Of a stretch of DNA of 64,000 nt, positions 53,093-62,228 are shown one piece after another. The stretch's first letter is position 1; every line of letters starts with the position of its first letter. Made by a program: the position numbers and the translations under genes. The notes beneath the pieces were generated by a model. It was not told the origin of the DNA, did not search any database, and was given only the letters and a program-made list of their open reading frames with translations. The stretch comes from Actinoplanes italicus (GTDB lineage: Bacteria > Actinomycetota > Actinomycetes > Mycobacteriales > Micromonosporaceae): the NCBI RefSeq assembly GCF_003001815.1, contig NZ_PVMZ01000018.1, forward strand, positions 62,001-126,000, in the 5' to 3' direction.

Positions 53093-53749
53093 ATGGCCAG
53101 GATCTACGTCGAGACGACGATCGCCGCACCACTCGACGACGTGTGGGCCGCGACCCAGGACCACGAGCGGCACCCGCGCTGGGACGCGCGGTTCGGCCGC
53201 ATCGATCCCGTGCCCGGCACGGCGCCCGCCGAGTTCACCTACGCCACGACCGTCCTGCCCGGCGTCGAGATCGCCGGATACGGAGTGCACACCGGCGAGC
53301 GGCGGGCGGGCGGCGGGGCGGTCTCGTCACTGCGGTTCGGCTCCGCCGACCCCAGATCACCGATCCGCGAGGGGTCCGGCTACTGGCGATACGTCCCGGT
53401 TCCCGGTGGGATCAAATTCCTCACCGGGTACGCCTACCGCACCCGCTGGGGCCGCGCCGGCCGCCTGATCGACCTGGCCTTCGGGCCGGTGTTCGGCTGG
53501 GCCACCGCCTGGTCGTTCGATCGCCTCCGGCTGTGGCTCGAGCACCGGATCACCCCGGAGCGGGCCCTGCTGCACGCCACCGCCGAGGTGCTGGCCCGTG
53601 CGGCGCTGGTCGCCGGCGCCGTCCTGCTCGACGGGCGGTGGCCGGTGGTCGTCACGGCTGTGGCGCTGGCTCTGGGCGTACCCCCGCATCGACTCACCCC
53701 GGCGGCACGCCGATGCCGCCGCCGACCCGCAAAGGATGACCAGCGATGA
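53093..53749 (+). CDS. SRPBCC-fold protein with C-terminal membrane segment
   Basis: The 218-residue protein starts like START/SRPBCC lipid- or ligand-binding proteins: I-Y-V-E-T-T-I-A-A-P-L-D-D-V-W-A-A-T-Q-D, then H-P-R-W-D-A-R-F. The domain continues to about residue 155. Residues 165-195 are hydrophobic (L-A-R-A-A-L-V-A-G-A-V-L-L, V-V-V-T-A-V-A-L-A-L), so it is probably membrane attached. GGGGAGG lies 9 bases before the ATG. It overlaps the DUF4166 gene by 4 bases. The function is unknown; the setting suggests handling of a hydrophobic product. Confidence 0.8.
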   Translation: MARIYVETTIAAPLDDVWAATQDHERHPRWDARFGRIDPVPGTAPAEFTYATTVLPGVEIAGYGVHTGERRAGGGAVSSLRFGSADPRSPIREGSGYWRYVPVPGGIKFLTGYAYRTRWGRAGRLIDLAFGPVFGWATAWSFDRLRLWLEHRITPERALLHATAEVLARAALVAGAVLLDGRWPVVVTAVALALGVPPHRLTPAARRCRRRPAKDDQR

Positions 53750-54438
53750 CCTCGGTGTTCGAGAAGGCTCTCGGTGACGACTTCGACCGGCTGCACCCGC
53801 GGATGCAACGCCGGTTCGGGGTCGACGGCGAACGCGACCAGGGCTGCGTCGGCTCCGGGGTGATGTACCGGGTGTGGCGTGGCGGGCCGTTCACGCTGCC
53901 GTTCCTGCAGCTCGGCACGCTGCGGCACATCCTGTTCCCGGAGACCGGCACCGACGTCGGGTTCACCATCGAGAACTACGCCTACCGTGACGGGTACGGC
54001 CGGCCCACGCTCACGTTCGTGCGCACCTTCCAGGTCCGGCCACACCGGCGCCGCCGCTTCGACGCCACGATGGTCCACGACGCGGACCGCAACGTGATCA
54101 TCGACTACCTGGGCACCACCCAGCATCTCGCCGTCGATCTGGACGTCTCCGTCGACGGGCGCGGCGGCCTGCGTATCCGCAGCACCCGGCAGACCTTCCG
54201 CGGCGGCGTCGCCTGCCCGTCCGCCGTGACCGGCGACGCCGAGGTGCACGAGTTCTGGGACGAGCGGGCCGGCATGTTCCGGATCCGGGTCGACGTCTCC
54301 AACCGCAGGTTCGGCCCGCTGTTCGGCTACTACGGCGCGTTCACGGCCCGCTATGTCCCGGCCGGCGCTCCGGTCCCGGCCGCGGTCCGGCCTCTGCGCG
54401 AGAACCCGCCGGCGTATTCAATAGAGTGCCGTGGATGA
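53746..54438 (+). CDS. DUF4166 domain protein
   Basis: The 230-residue protein matches DUF4166: an N-terminal F-E-K-A-L-G-D-D-F-D-R-L-H-P-R-M-Q-R-R-F, a strand-rich core with R-T-F-Q-V-R-P-H-R-R-R-R-F-D-A-T-M-V, and a late R-F-G-P-L-F-G-Y-Y-G-A-F. The domain often occurs fused or next to oxidoreductases and lipid-related proteins and has no assigned activity. It is translationally coupled to the SRPBCC gene (ATGA). Confidence 0.8.
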   Translation: MTSVFEKALGDDFDRLHPRMQRRFGVDGERDQGCVGSGVMYRVWRGGPFTLPFLQLGTLRHILFPETGTDVGFTIENYAYRDGYGRPTLTFVRTFQVRPHRRRRFDATMVHDADRNVIIDYLGTTQHLAVDLDVSVDGRGGLRIRSTRQTFRGGVACPSAVTGDAEVHEFWDERAGMFRIRVDVSNRRFGPLFGYYGAFTARYVPAGAPVPAAVRPLRENPPAYSIECRG

Positions 54439-54873
54439 CGGGGTTCGTGCCGCAGTTCGTCAGCTACTCACCGTACGAGATCGGTTCGGCGGGCGCCTGC
54501 TCGCCGACCCCCGGACTCAGCGAATCGCAGCGCACGCACCGATGTCGACCGCCGGCCTTTCGTAGGCCGCCTCCGGAACGGGCGCCTGCGGCACGCGGAG
54601 CGTGTCCATCCCGCTCAGGCTGTCGAAGCCGGTCCACGCGCGCACGGCGACGGAAATCCTCAGCAGGGTGGGCACGGTGCCGATGCCTACGGCCATGCCG
54701 AAGTTCAAAATCCTGGCCTTCCCCGAGGCGAGCCCCATGGACCGCCGCGCCACCGTGATCCTTCCGCCGCAGCACGTGTGGGTCCGCGACGAACCGGCCG
54801 ACGAGGCTGAGGAGGCCGGCGGCCCGCCGGAGCCGAAACTGCCGGAACTGCCCGCGGCCGGATAGCCGGTGGC
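54431..54873. other. 435-base stretch with only uncertain small reading frames
   Basis: No gene is certain here. Rightward candidates are GTG 54431 to TAG 54565 (44 residues, overlapping the DUF4166 stop) and GTG 54602 to TAG 54867 (87 residues, acidic Pro-rich end, stopping 7 bases before the next gene). A leftward candidate runs from 54753 to 54517 (78 residues, V-G-I-G-T-V-P-T-L-L-R-I). All have actinobacterial codon use, so composition does not decide. A decayed gene is also possible. Confidence 0.3.
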
Positions 54874-55650
54874 ATGCTCTGCTCAGTGCGTATCTGCCTC
54901 GTCCTCGCCGCCGTGACCGCTGCGGCCGGGTGCGGGACGGCTCCGCCGCGAGTGGAGCCCTCCCCCGCGCCGGTTGCCTCCTCGGCGCCGATTCCCTCCT
55001 CGGCGACGGCACCCCCACCGTCGCCGGAGACCTCGCCGGGCTCCGTCCCGGCGACGACGGGGACGACGGCGGGGACGGGGACGACGACGGCGACGAGGAC
55101 TCCGGGCCGGCGGACCAGCACCGGATGGGAGATCACGGTGTACTACACGGCGGTCGAACGGTTTCACGACGGCGATCCGACGCCGGTCACCGGATGTCCC
55201 CGCCTGGAGTGCACGAACGGCGACGACGATCTCGGCACCTACCCGGCCGGGTTCGTCGACGCGGTCCGGGACGAGGGCACCGGGCGCACCTCGTCCGGGC
55301 GGTATCTCAACTGGTCGTACGACGTCGGCTTCTGGCTGGACACCGCGCCGCGGACCAGTGACGGCGGCACGCTCGTGCCGTTCGTGTCGGCGGCCGCCGA
55401 CCCCACGGTGCTGCCGCGCGGTACCCGGTTCACGATCGCCGGGTGCGGCAGCCAGGACGACGGGTCGGCACCCCCGCAGGCGGTGTGCACGGCCCTGCGC
55501 GACGCCGACTGGGAGATCACCGACGAGTTCACGCCCGGCCTCGGCGGGCCGAAGCACCTCGACGCCTACATCGGCCCGGAGACCGGGCCGGGCTTCACCG
55601 ACTCCGCGTGGTACGTGAGCTTGACGGGCGTACGACTGACTCTTGATTGA
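54874..55650 (+). CDS. Secreted lipoprotein with 3D/barwin-like C-terminal domain
   Basis: The 258-residue protein has a lipobox A-A-A-G-C at residue 20 and a Pro/Ser/Thr-rich linker to about 80. The C-terminal region has I-T-V-Y-Y-T-A-V-E near 86, L-P-R-G-T-R-F-T-I-A-G-C-G near 190, and H-L-D-A-Y-I-G near 239. These resemble the 3D/double-psi barrel folds of wall-lytic and resuscitation proteins. Four Cys could form two disulfides. A role at the cell wall is plausible but not proven. Confidence 0.72.
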   Translation: MLCSVRICLVLAAVTAAAGCGTAPPRVEPSPAPVASSAPIPSSATAPPPSPETSPGSVPATTGTTAGTGTTTATRTPGRRTSTGWEITVYYTAVERFHDGDPTPVTGCPRLECTNGDDDLGTYPAGFVDAVRDEGTGRTSSGRYLNWSYDVGFWLDTAPRTSDGGTLVPFVSAAADPTVLPRGTRFTIAGCGSQDDGSAPPQAVCTALRDADWEITDEFTPGLGGPKHLDAYIGPETGPGFTDSAWYVSLTGVRLTLD

Positions 55651-55664
55651 TCTAGCCTGATCTC

Positions 55665-56318
55665 ATGCCTTCCGTGGAGTTCGTTCCCGGTGAGACCATC
55701 CGCCTGCGGCATTTCCAGCGCGATCGCCCAGCGCTGATCTTTCCCTACCGGGTTGTCGAGGCCCACGACGACGCCGTGCTGCTCTGGGCGCCGGCGGGCA
55801 CGCGGGGCTGGCTGTTCAACATGCCGGACGGGCGCGGACTGGCACAGACACCGCTCCCGGAATGGTCGGCGGCCACGCGGGTGCCGGTGTCGCACACCGT
55901 CGAGCACGGGACGCTCAGCTGGGTCCCGTACGGCCGGGATTATTCGGTCCGATGGTTCTTCCGCCCGGACGGCAGGTTCTTCCGCTGGTACGGCAACCTC
56001 GAGGCCCCCTCGGTGCCGTGGCGGACCGGCGCGACCGCCGGCCTGGACACCTCCGACTGGGACCTCGACGTGGTCGTCGAACCCGACCGCACCTGGCGCT
56101 GGAAGGACGAGGAGGAGCTCACCACCCGCCTCGCGATGCCCGAGTCGTACTGGGTGCACGACGAGGAGCGGGTGCGCCGGGCCGGCAAGGATCTGATCGC
56201 TCTGGCCGAGGCGGGCGCGTTCCCGTTCGACGGCACCTGGTGCGACTTCCGCCCGGACCCGTCCTGGCCGCCGCTGCCCGAAGACCTCCCGGAGCACCAT
56301 CCCCGATCACGACCTTGA
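55665..56318 (+). CDS. DUF402 domain protein
   Basis: The 217-residue cytosolic protein has the DUF402 pattern: Y-R-V-V-E-A-H-D-D-A-V-L-L-W, then S-V-R-W-F-F-R-P-D-G-R-F-F-R-W-Y-G-N-L-E, then L-D-V-V-V-E-P-D-R-T-W-R-W-K-D-E-E-E-L. Some DUF402 proteins are nucleoside phosphatases or RNA-binding; here the exact role is open. It begins 14 bases after the lipoprotein gene on the same strand. Confidence 0.83.
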   Translation: MPSVEFVPGETIRLRHFQRDRPALIFPYRVVEAHDDAVLLWAPAGTRGWLFNMPDGRGLAQTPLPEWSAATRVPVSHTVEHGTLSWVPYGRDYSVRWFFRPDGRFFRWYGNLEAPSVPWRTGATAGLDTSDWDLDVVVEPDRTWRWKDEEELTTRLAMPESYWVHDEERVRRAGKDLIALAEAGAFPFDGTWCDFRPDPSWPPLPEDLPEHHPRSRP

Positions 56319-56331
56319 ATGCTGTGATGTA

Positions 56332-56391
56332 AGCAACCGTTTACTTCATATCGCGGGAGTGACGCCGATAATAAGTCAGCAAGCGTTTACT
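56332..56391. promoter_or_regulatory. Two near-identical 14-bp repeats before the MFS gene
   Basis: AGCAACCGTTTACT at 56332-56345 and AGCAAGCGTTTACT at 56378-56391 are direct repeats with one mismatch, 46 bases apart. Each is part of an imperfect palindrome (GTAAGC ... GTTTAC for the first). The stretch is clearly AT-richer than its surroundings. It probably contains the promoter and repressor sites for the exporter. Confidence 0.55.
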
Positions 56392-56409
56392 CCTAGGTTC
56401 GGGGAACCG

Positions 56410-57879
56410 ATGACACCGACCACTGAAACTCGCAGCACGGGCGGCGGCCTGCTGGTGCTCTACCTGGCCCTGGGCGGTCTGGCGTTCGCGTGCCTGCAGT
56501 CCCTGGTCTCGCCCGCGCTGTCCACGATCGGTCACGAGCTGAACGTGTCGACCAGCGACGTGAGCTGGATCGTCACGGCCTACCTGCTGTCCGCCTCGGT
56601 CCTCACACCGATCCTGGGACGCCTCGGCGACATGGTCGGCAAGCGCAAGATGCTGATCGTCGTCCTGTCGATCCTGGCGGTCGGCGCGGTCGTCTCGGCG
56701 CTCGCCACCAACCTGACCGTCCTGATCATCGGCCGCATCCTGCAGGGTGCCGGTGGCGCGATGATGCCGCTGTCGATCGGCATGGTCCGCGACGAGCTGC
56801 CCCGCGAACGGGTCGCCACCACGGTCGGCATGATCTCGGCGATCTTCGGCGTCGGGGCCGGCATCGGCATCGTGGCCGCCGGCCCGATCGTCGAGCACCT
56901 GTCCTGGCACTGGCTGTTCTGGCTGCCACTGGCGCTGGTCGTCATCGCCCTGGTCGGCGCGATCTTCGGCATGAAGGAGTCGCCGGTACGCACGCCCGGC
57001 AAGCTCGACATCCTCGGCGCGACCATCCTGTCGCTGTCGCTGGTCGGCCTGCTGCTGGCGATCAGCAAGGGCCAGGCCTGGGGCTGGGGCGAGGCGAAGA
57101 CGATCGGCCTGCTCGCCGCCGGTGTGATCGGCCTGGTCGTGTTCGTGCTGGTCGAGCTGCGGGTCTCCGAGCCCCTGATCGACATGAAGCTGATGCGCAT
57201 CCGCGGCGTCTGGGCCACCGACCTGGTCGCGCTGATCCTCGGCTTTGCGATGTTCGGCACGTTCCTGCTGGTCCCGACACTGCTTCAACTGCCCGAGGTG
57301 ACCGGGTACGGGTTCGGCAAGTCGGTCACCGAGGCGGGCCTGTTCCTGCTGCCCACGGTCGTGATGATGGTGGTCTTCGGCCCGATCGCCGGCATCCTGA
57401 ACCGGAAGTACGGGCCGAAGCTGCCCATGTTCCTCGGCGCGGTCCTGGTGGTGGGCGCGTTCGCGATCCCCGCCCTCGGGCACGGCGAGATCTGGCAGGT
57501 GCTGGCGTCCGGCCTGCTCACCGGCGCGGGCATCGGCTTCGCGTTCGCCGCCATGTCGAACGCGATCATCGAGAGCGTCCCGCCGTCCCAGACCGGTGAG
57601 GCCACCAGCGTCAACTCGATCGCCCGGACCATCGGCAGCAGCATCGGCACCGCCGTCGTCGCCGCGGTCATCACCTCGAACACCACCCCGCAGGGACTGC
57701 CGACCGACGCCGCGTTCACCGACGGCTTCTGGGTCTGCACCGGGGTCGCCGTCCTCGCGATCGTCGCGGCCCTGCTCCTGCCGTCCGCGCACAAGCGGCA
57801 CGAGCAGGCGGTCGCCGCCGGCGTCACCGACGTGCCGGACGAGCCGCAGGAACTCCACCTGCACCGCGCGGGCGTCTGA
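56410..57879 (+). CDS. MFS multidrug exporter (DHA2/EmrB-QacA type)
   Basis: The 489-residue protein has 12 to 14 membrane helices. Family marks are S-W-I-V-T-A-Y-L-L-S-A-S-V near residue 50, L-G-R-L-G-D-M-V-G-K-R-K (motif A) near 70 and G-A-G-G-A-M-M-P-L-S near 115. It should export drugs or metabolites using the proton gradient. The start at ATG 56410 has GGGGA 6 bases upstream. It is preceded by paired repeats that look like operators, and followed by a hairpin that may end its transcript. Confidence 0.92.
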   Translation: MTPTTETRSTGGGLLVLYLALGGLAFACLQSLVSPALSTIGHELNVSTSDVSWIVTAYLLSASVLTPILGRLGDMVGKRKMLIVVLSILAVGAVVSALATNLTVLIIGRILQGAGGAMMPLSIGMVRDELPRERVATTVGMISAIFGVGAGIGIVAAGPIVEHLSWHWLFWLPLALVVIALVGAIFGMKESPVRTPGKLDILGATILSLSLVGLLLAISKGQAWGWGEAKTIGLLAAGVIGLVVFVLVELRVSEPLIDMKLMRIRGVWATDLVALILGFAMFGTFLLVPTLLQLPEVTGYGFGKSVTEAGLFLLPTVVMMVVFGPIAGILNRKYGPKLPMFLGAVLVVGAFAIPALGHGEIWQVLASGLLTGAGIGFAFAAMSNAIIESVPPSQTGEATSVNSIARTIGSSIGTAVVAAVITSNTTPQGLPTDAAFTDGFWVCTGVAVLAIVAALLLPSAHKRHEQAVAAGVTDVPDEPQELHLHRAGV

Positions 57880-57905
57880 CCCCAGGGACTTTCGGCCCTG
57901 CCCAC

Positions 57906-57950
57906 CGTGGCCACCTCCGGCGATGCTGTGCGTCGACGGAGGTGGCCACG
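57906..57950 (+). promoter_or_regulatory. Hairpin that sequesters a ribosome binding site
   Basis: The 14-bp arms at 57906-57919 and 57937-57950 (CGGAGGTGGCCACG) are exact inverted copies around 17 bases. The right arm contains the GGAGGT ribosome site, and the ATG of the next gene begins at the base after the stem. The hairpin could block translation, end the MFS transcript, or both. Confidence 0.65.
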
Positions 57951-58184
57951 ATGCTTGTTCTGCTCATCGTTCTCGGCATGGTCCTGCTGGTCGCGTGCGC
58001 CGCCCTGTGGCCGGACCGCGAGGAGCCCGCCGCGCCTCTCGACATCGCCGCCAGCCTCGAAGGCGCGCTGGCCAGCCAACTGCTCGCCGGCGAGATCAAC
58101 CCGGGGCAGTACCAGCGGGCGCTGGCCCGCCTGGCCGCCCGCGACAACGAACGTCACCCGCTGTCCGCGCCACCCCGCGAATAG
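57951..58184 (+). CDS. Small membrane protein with SHOCT-like tail
   Basis: The 77-residue protein has one N-terminal membrane helix (L-V-L-L-I-V-L-G-M-V-L-L-V-A-C) and a C-terminal helix pair A-S-Q-L-L-A-G-E-I-N-P-G-Q-Y-Q-R-A-L-A-R-L, the pattern of short C-terminal (SHOCT) oligomerisation domains. GGAGGT 7 bases before the ATG is a good ribosome site but lies inside a hairpin. The function is unknown. Confidence 0.72.
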   Translation: MLVLLIVLGMVLLVACAALWPDREEPAAPLDIAASLEGALASQLLAGEINPGQYQRALARLAARDNERHPLSAPPRE

Positions 58185-58607
58185 GACGCTGCCGGCGCGG
58201 GATGCGAGGCCGCGGCCCTACCTCGTGCGAGCCCGTCAGCCGTAGCCCGGTCGCGGGACTGGCTGACCTGTGGCGCCGTCCGGTCCCGCTCACCGGAGAC
58301 GTGTGGTCGTGGCCGCCGGCTCGCATGAGGGGTGCCGACCGCGTTTCCCGGTGCTGGACGATCATCACGGACCGTTTTCGGAGGCCGGCCCGGTGATATG
58401 GCTGCTCCCCGCGCGAGGAAGGGTGCGCTCCCCACGGCCGGGCGATCACACCGGACCGGGAAGCGTGCGCGAGACACCGCCGGACGATCAAACTCGGCCG
58501 GGACAGCGCCGTCAGCCGCACCTCAGCCATGGACTCCGGCTGTCATGAGGTGGCTGCACGACAGCGCGGTCAGCCGATCCGCCATCTCCGCCGCCCACGG
58601 CAGCAGC

Positions 58608-58851
58608 CTGGTGACCTACGCCCACCAGCCAGCCACAACTCACCACGCGAGTAAAGCGCCAGCCCTGCGTGGTGACCTACGCCCACCAGCCAGCCACAAC
58701 TCACCACGCGAGTAAAGCGCCAGCCCTGCGTGGTGACCTACGCCCACCAGCCAGCCACAACTCACCACGCGAGTAAAGCGCCAGCCCTGCGTGGTGACCT
58801 ACGCCCACCAGCCAGCCACAACTCACCACGCGAGTGGAACGCCGGCCCTGC
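58608..58851. repeat. Intergenic repeat locus C: about four 61-bp tandem units
   Basis: Units begin at about 58608, 58669, 58730 and 58791; the middle units are identical and the outer ones differ at their ends. Each has CGTGGTGA and TCACCACG as inverted 8-bp arms. The period is not a multiple of three, so each copy reads in a different frame and no protein is encoded. The surrounding gap 58185-58945 between convergent genes holds nothing else I can name except a G-rich run near 58.91 kb. Confidence 0.92.
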
Positions 58852-58902
58852 GTGGTGTGTGGTGGTGCTGAACGGCTTGTTGGACGCTCGTGACTCTCGG
58901 GC

Positions 58903-58926
58903 GGGGACGGGGACGGGGACGGGGAC
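58903..58926 (+). repeat. Four GGGGAC hexamers (possible G-quadruplex)
   Basis: Four consecutive GGGGAC units provide four runs of four G separated by two bases, which meets the usual G-quadruplex rule. The run ends 19 bases before the dialkylglycine decarboxylase stop codon on the other strand. Confidence 0.6.
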
Positions 58927-58945
58927 CGCGAGCGGCCGGCGGCTG

Positions 58946-60250
<1,305 letters not shown>

Positions 60251-60326
60251 TTAGGAACCGCCCGAGCATCACGTCCATCTCACATTCTCGTCGTTGCTGT
60301 TAAGCGGAGCCGTACAGTCGCGGGTC

Positions 60327-61217
60327 ATGACCCTGAATCCGTGGCGGTTGCGGCTGCTGGCTGATCTGGCCGTGTACGGCACGGTCCGGGCCGTCGCCCA
60401 GCGCGGGAACCTGAGCCCGTCCGCGGTGTCCCAGCAGCTCGCCACCCTGGAGCGCGAGACCCGTACGGCTCTGCTGGAACGCACCGGCCGCCGGGTCCGG
60501 CTGACCGCCGCCGGCCTGCTGCTGGCCGGCCGGGCCCGGGAGATCCTGGCCCGGATGGACGCCGCCGAGGCCGAGTTGCGCGGTCTGGCCGACGAACCGG
60601 CCGGCACGGTGGTCCTGGCGGCGTTCGGCAGCGCCGTGCACACCCTGGCCGAGCCGGGCGTCACCCGCCTGGCCGCGCTGCACCCGGACGTGACCGTGGT
60701 GCTGCACGAGCTCGAGCCGCACGAGAGCATGCCGGCGCTGCGCCGCGGCGACGCCGACGTGATCATCACGACGACCGACTTCGCGGGCGCCGAACTCGAC
60801 CCGGCGATCGACCTGGTGCCGATCGCCGCCGACGAGATCGTGCTGGTTCTGCCGCCGGAGCATCCGCTGACCGCGCTGGAGGCGGTGCCGATGGAGGCGT
60901 GCGCCGATCAGCGGTGGACGTTCGAGGCGGCCGGGGCGTACATGTCGGAGCTGGCCACCCGCCTGTGCCGGGAGGCGGGCTTCGAGCCGGCGGTGATCTG
61001 CCGGTTCAACAACTACATGCTGGCACTGGCGCACGTGGAGAAGGGCAGCTCGATCACCCTGCTGCCCGGCCTGGCCGTCGACGACCGGTACCGGGTCGCC
61101 ACGCGCCCGCTCGACCCGCCGGTGACCAGGCGCATCACGGCCGCCGTCCGCCGCCTGCCGTCCCCGCGCCCGGAGGTGACCGCGGTCCTCACCGCCCTGC
61201 GCGCCCACCGATCCTGA
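60327..61217 (+). CDS. LysR-family regulator, probably of dgdA
   Basis: The 296-residue protein has an N-terminal helix-turn-helix (A-V-Y-G-T-V-R-A-V-A-Q-R-G-N-L-S-P-S-A-V-S-Q-Q-L-A-T-L-E) and a periplasmic-binding-like effector domain from about residue 90. It is transcribed away from the decarboxylase gene, and the 85-base gap 60242-60326 should hold both promoters and its operator. ATG 60327 is preferred over the upstream TTG because the domain begins there. The likely inducer is a dialkylglycine. Confidence 0.9.
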   Translation: MTLNPWRLRLLADLAVYGTVRAVAQRGNLSPSAVSQQLATLERETRTALLERTGRRVRLTAAGLLLAGRAREILARMDAAEAELRGLADEPAGTVVLAAFGSAVHTLAEPGVTRLAALHPDVTVVLHELEPHESMPALRRGDADVIITTTDFAGAELDPAIDLVPIAADEIVLVLPPEHPLTALEAVPMEACADQRWTFEAAGAYMSELATRLCREAGFEPAVICRFNNYMLALAHVEKGSSITLLPGLAVDDRYRVATRPLDPPVTRRITAAVRRLPSPRPEVTAVLTALRAHRS

Positions 61218-61247
61218 ACGCCGTCGCCGTGGATGTCCTCGCGGCCC

Positions 61248-62219
61248 TCACCGCCCGGCACGACGACCGATCCGAAATCGCCGTCGCGCCGGGACCGGAC
61301 GCGGCAGCGCAGCCAGCGGGCCCCAGACCACCTCGCCGCCGGTATGCGCCGCCCCGTCGAGGATCACCGAGTCCGGATCGGCCTCGAGCCCCTCGAACGT
61401 CACCATGCCGCCCGCGAACTCGACGGCCTCGAACACCACCTGGCTGCCCCGGAAGTCGGCACCCTGGAAGGACACGTCCCCGCTTTCGAACCGGGCCCTG
61501 TTGAACCACACCGGCGCCCCGCCGAGGCGCGCCTCGGCGAAGTCGAACCACCCGATGAAACGGACGCCGAAGAAGCTCATGTTGCCCTGAGCATCGAGTT
61601 GCACCTTGGAGAGGTCGGCGCCGTCGATCACCGCGCCCTCGAAGCTGAACCGGCAGTCCGACCACTTCACCCGGCCCCACTTCGGGTCCGGGCGCAGATG
61701 GTTCCGGATGATCCGGAACAGGGTCCACCGGACCTGGCGTTCGCTCTCGTCATCCGTCTCGTACGGCAGGCGGATGTACGCACACAACACGTCGACGCAC
61801 ATCTGCCGCCCCGACGCCCAGTCGTCGGCGAGTTCGGCCATCGCGTAGGCGCCCGCCACCCGGACCCGCGGGCTGTCGTGGCCGAGTTGCTCCGAGGATT
61901 TGACGAACCGTTCGGTGAACAGTTTCGTCTCCTCGCGACGCTCGGCCGCCTCCCCCTGCCGCTGCTTGCGGTAGGCGACGGTCAGCGCCACGATGCCGCC
62001 GATCCCGGCGACGACCGCGAGCGCCAGCTTGAGACTGTCGAGCCGCTCGGCGGCGGTCAACGGCCGGGGTCCGGTGGCCGGCGGGGTCGTCGTCGCCAGG
62101 TCGGGTTTCGCCAGCAACAGCCACAGCACGAAGCCGACGACCACGGTCAACGCCAGCGAGACCACGACCAGCAGCGCGACGTGCCGGAACATCGACCGGG
62201 GCCAGACGTCTCTCTTCAC
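61248..62219 (-). CDS. Membrane protein with pentapeptide-type repeats
   Basis: The 323-residue protein has two membrane helices (A-L-L-V-V-V-S-L-A-L-T-V-V-V near residue 15; L-A-L-A-V-V-A-G-I-G-G-I-V-A-L near 67). A helical segment R-V-A-G-A-Y-A-M-A-E-L-A-D-D follows near 120. From about 185 it has a beta-helix of imperfect pentapeptide repeats (C-R-F-S-F-E-G-A-V, F-R-G-S-Q-V-V-F-E-A-V-E-F-A-G). The same architecture occurs in many actinobacterial proteins of unknown role. It lies between the LysR gene and the ABC transporter. Confidence 0.78.
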   Translation of the reverse strand: MKRDVWPRSMFRHVALLVVVSLALTVVVGFVLWLLLAKPDLATTTPPATGPRPLTAAERLDSLKLALAVVAGIGGIVALTVAYRKQRQGEAAERREETKLFTERFVKSSEQLGHDSPRVRVAGAYAMAELADDWASGRQMCVDVLCAYIRLPYETDDESERQVRWTLFRIIRNHLRPDPKWGRVKWSDCRFSFEGAVIDGADLSKVQLDAQGNMSFFGVRFIGWFDFAEARLGGAPVWFNRARFESGDVSFQGADFRGSQVVFEAVEFAGGMVTFEGLEADPDSVILDGAAHTGGEVVWGPLAALPRPVPARRRFRIGRRAGR

Positions 62220-62228
62220 GACATCAGC

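Noticed and set aside
58608-58851. CRISPR-like regular repeats
   Set aside because: The whole 61-bp unit repeats, so there are no unique spacers, and no cas genes are present.
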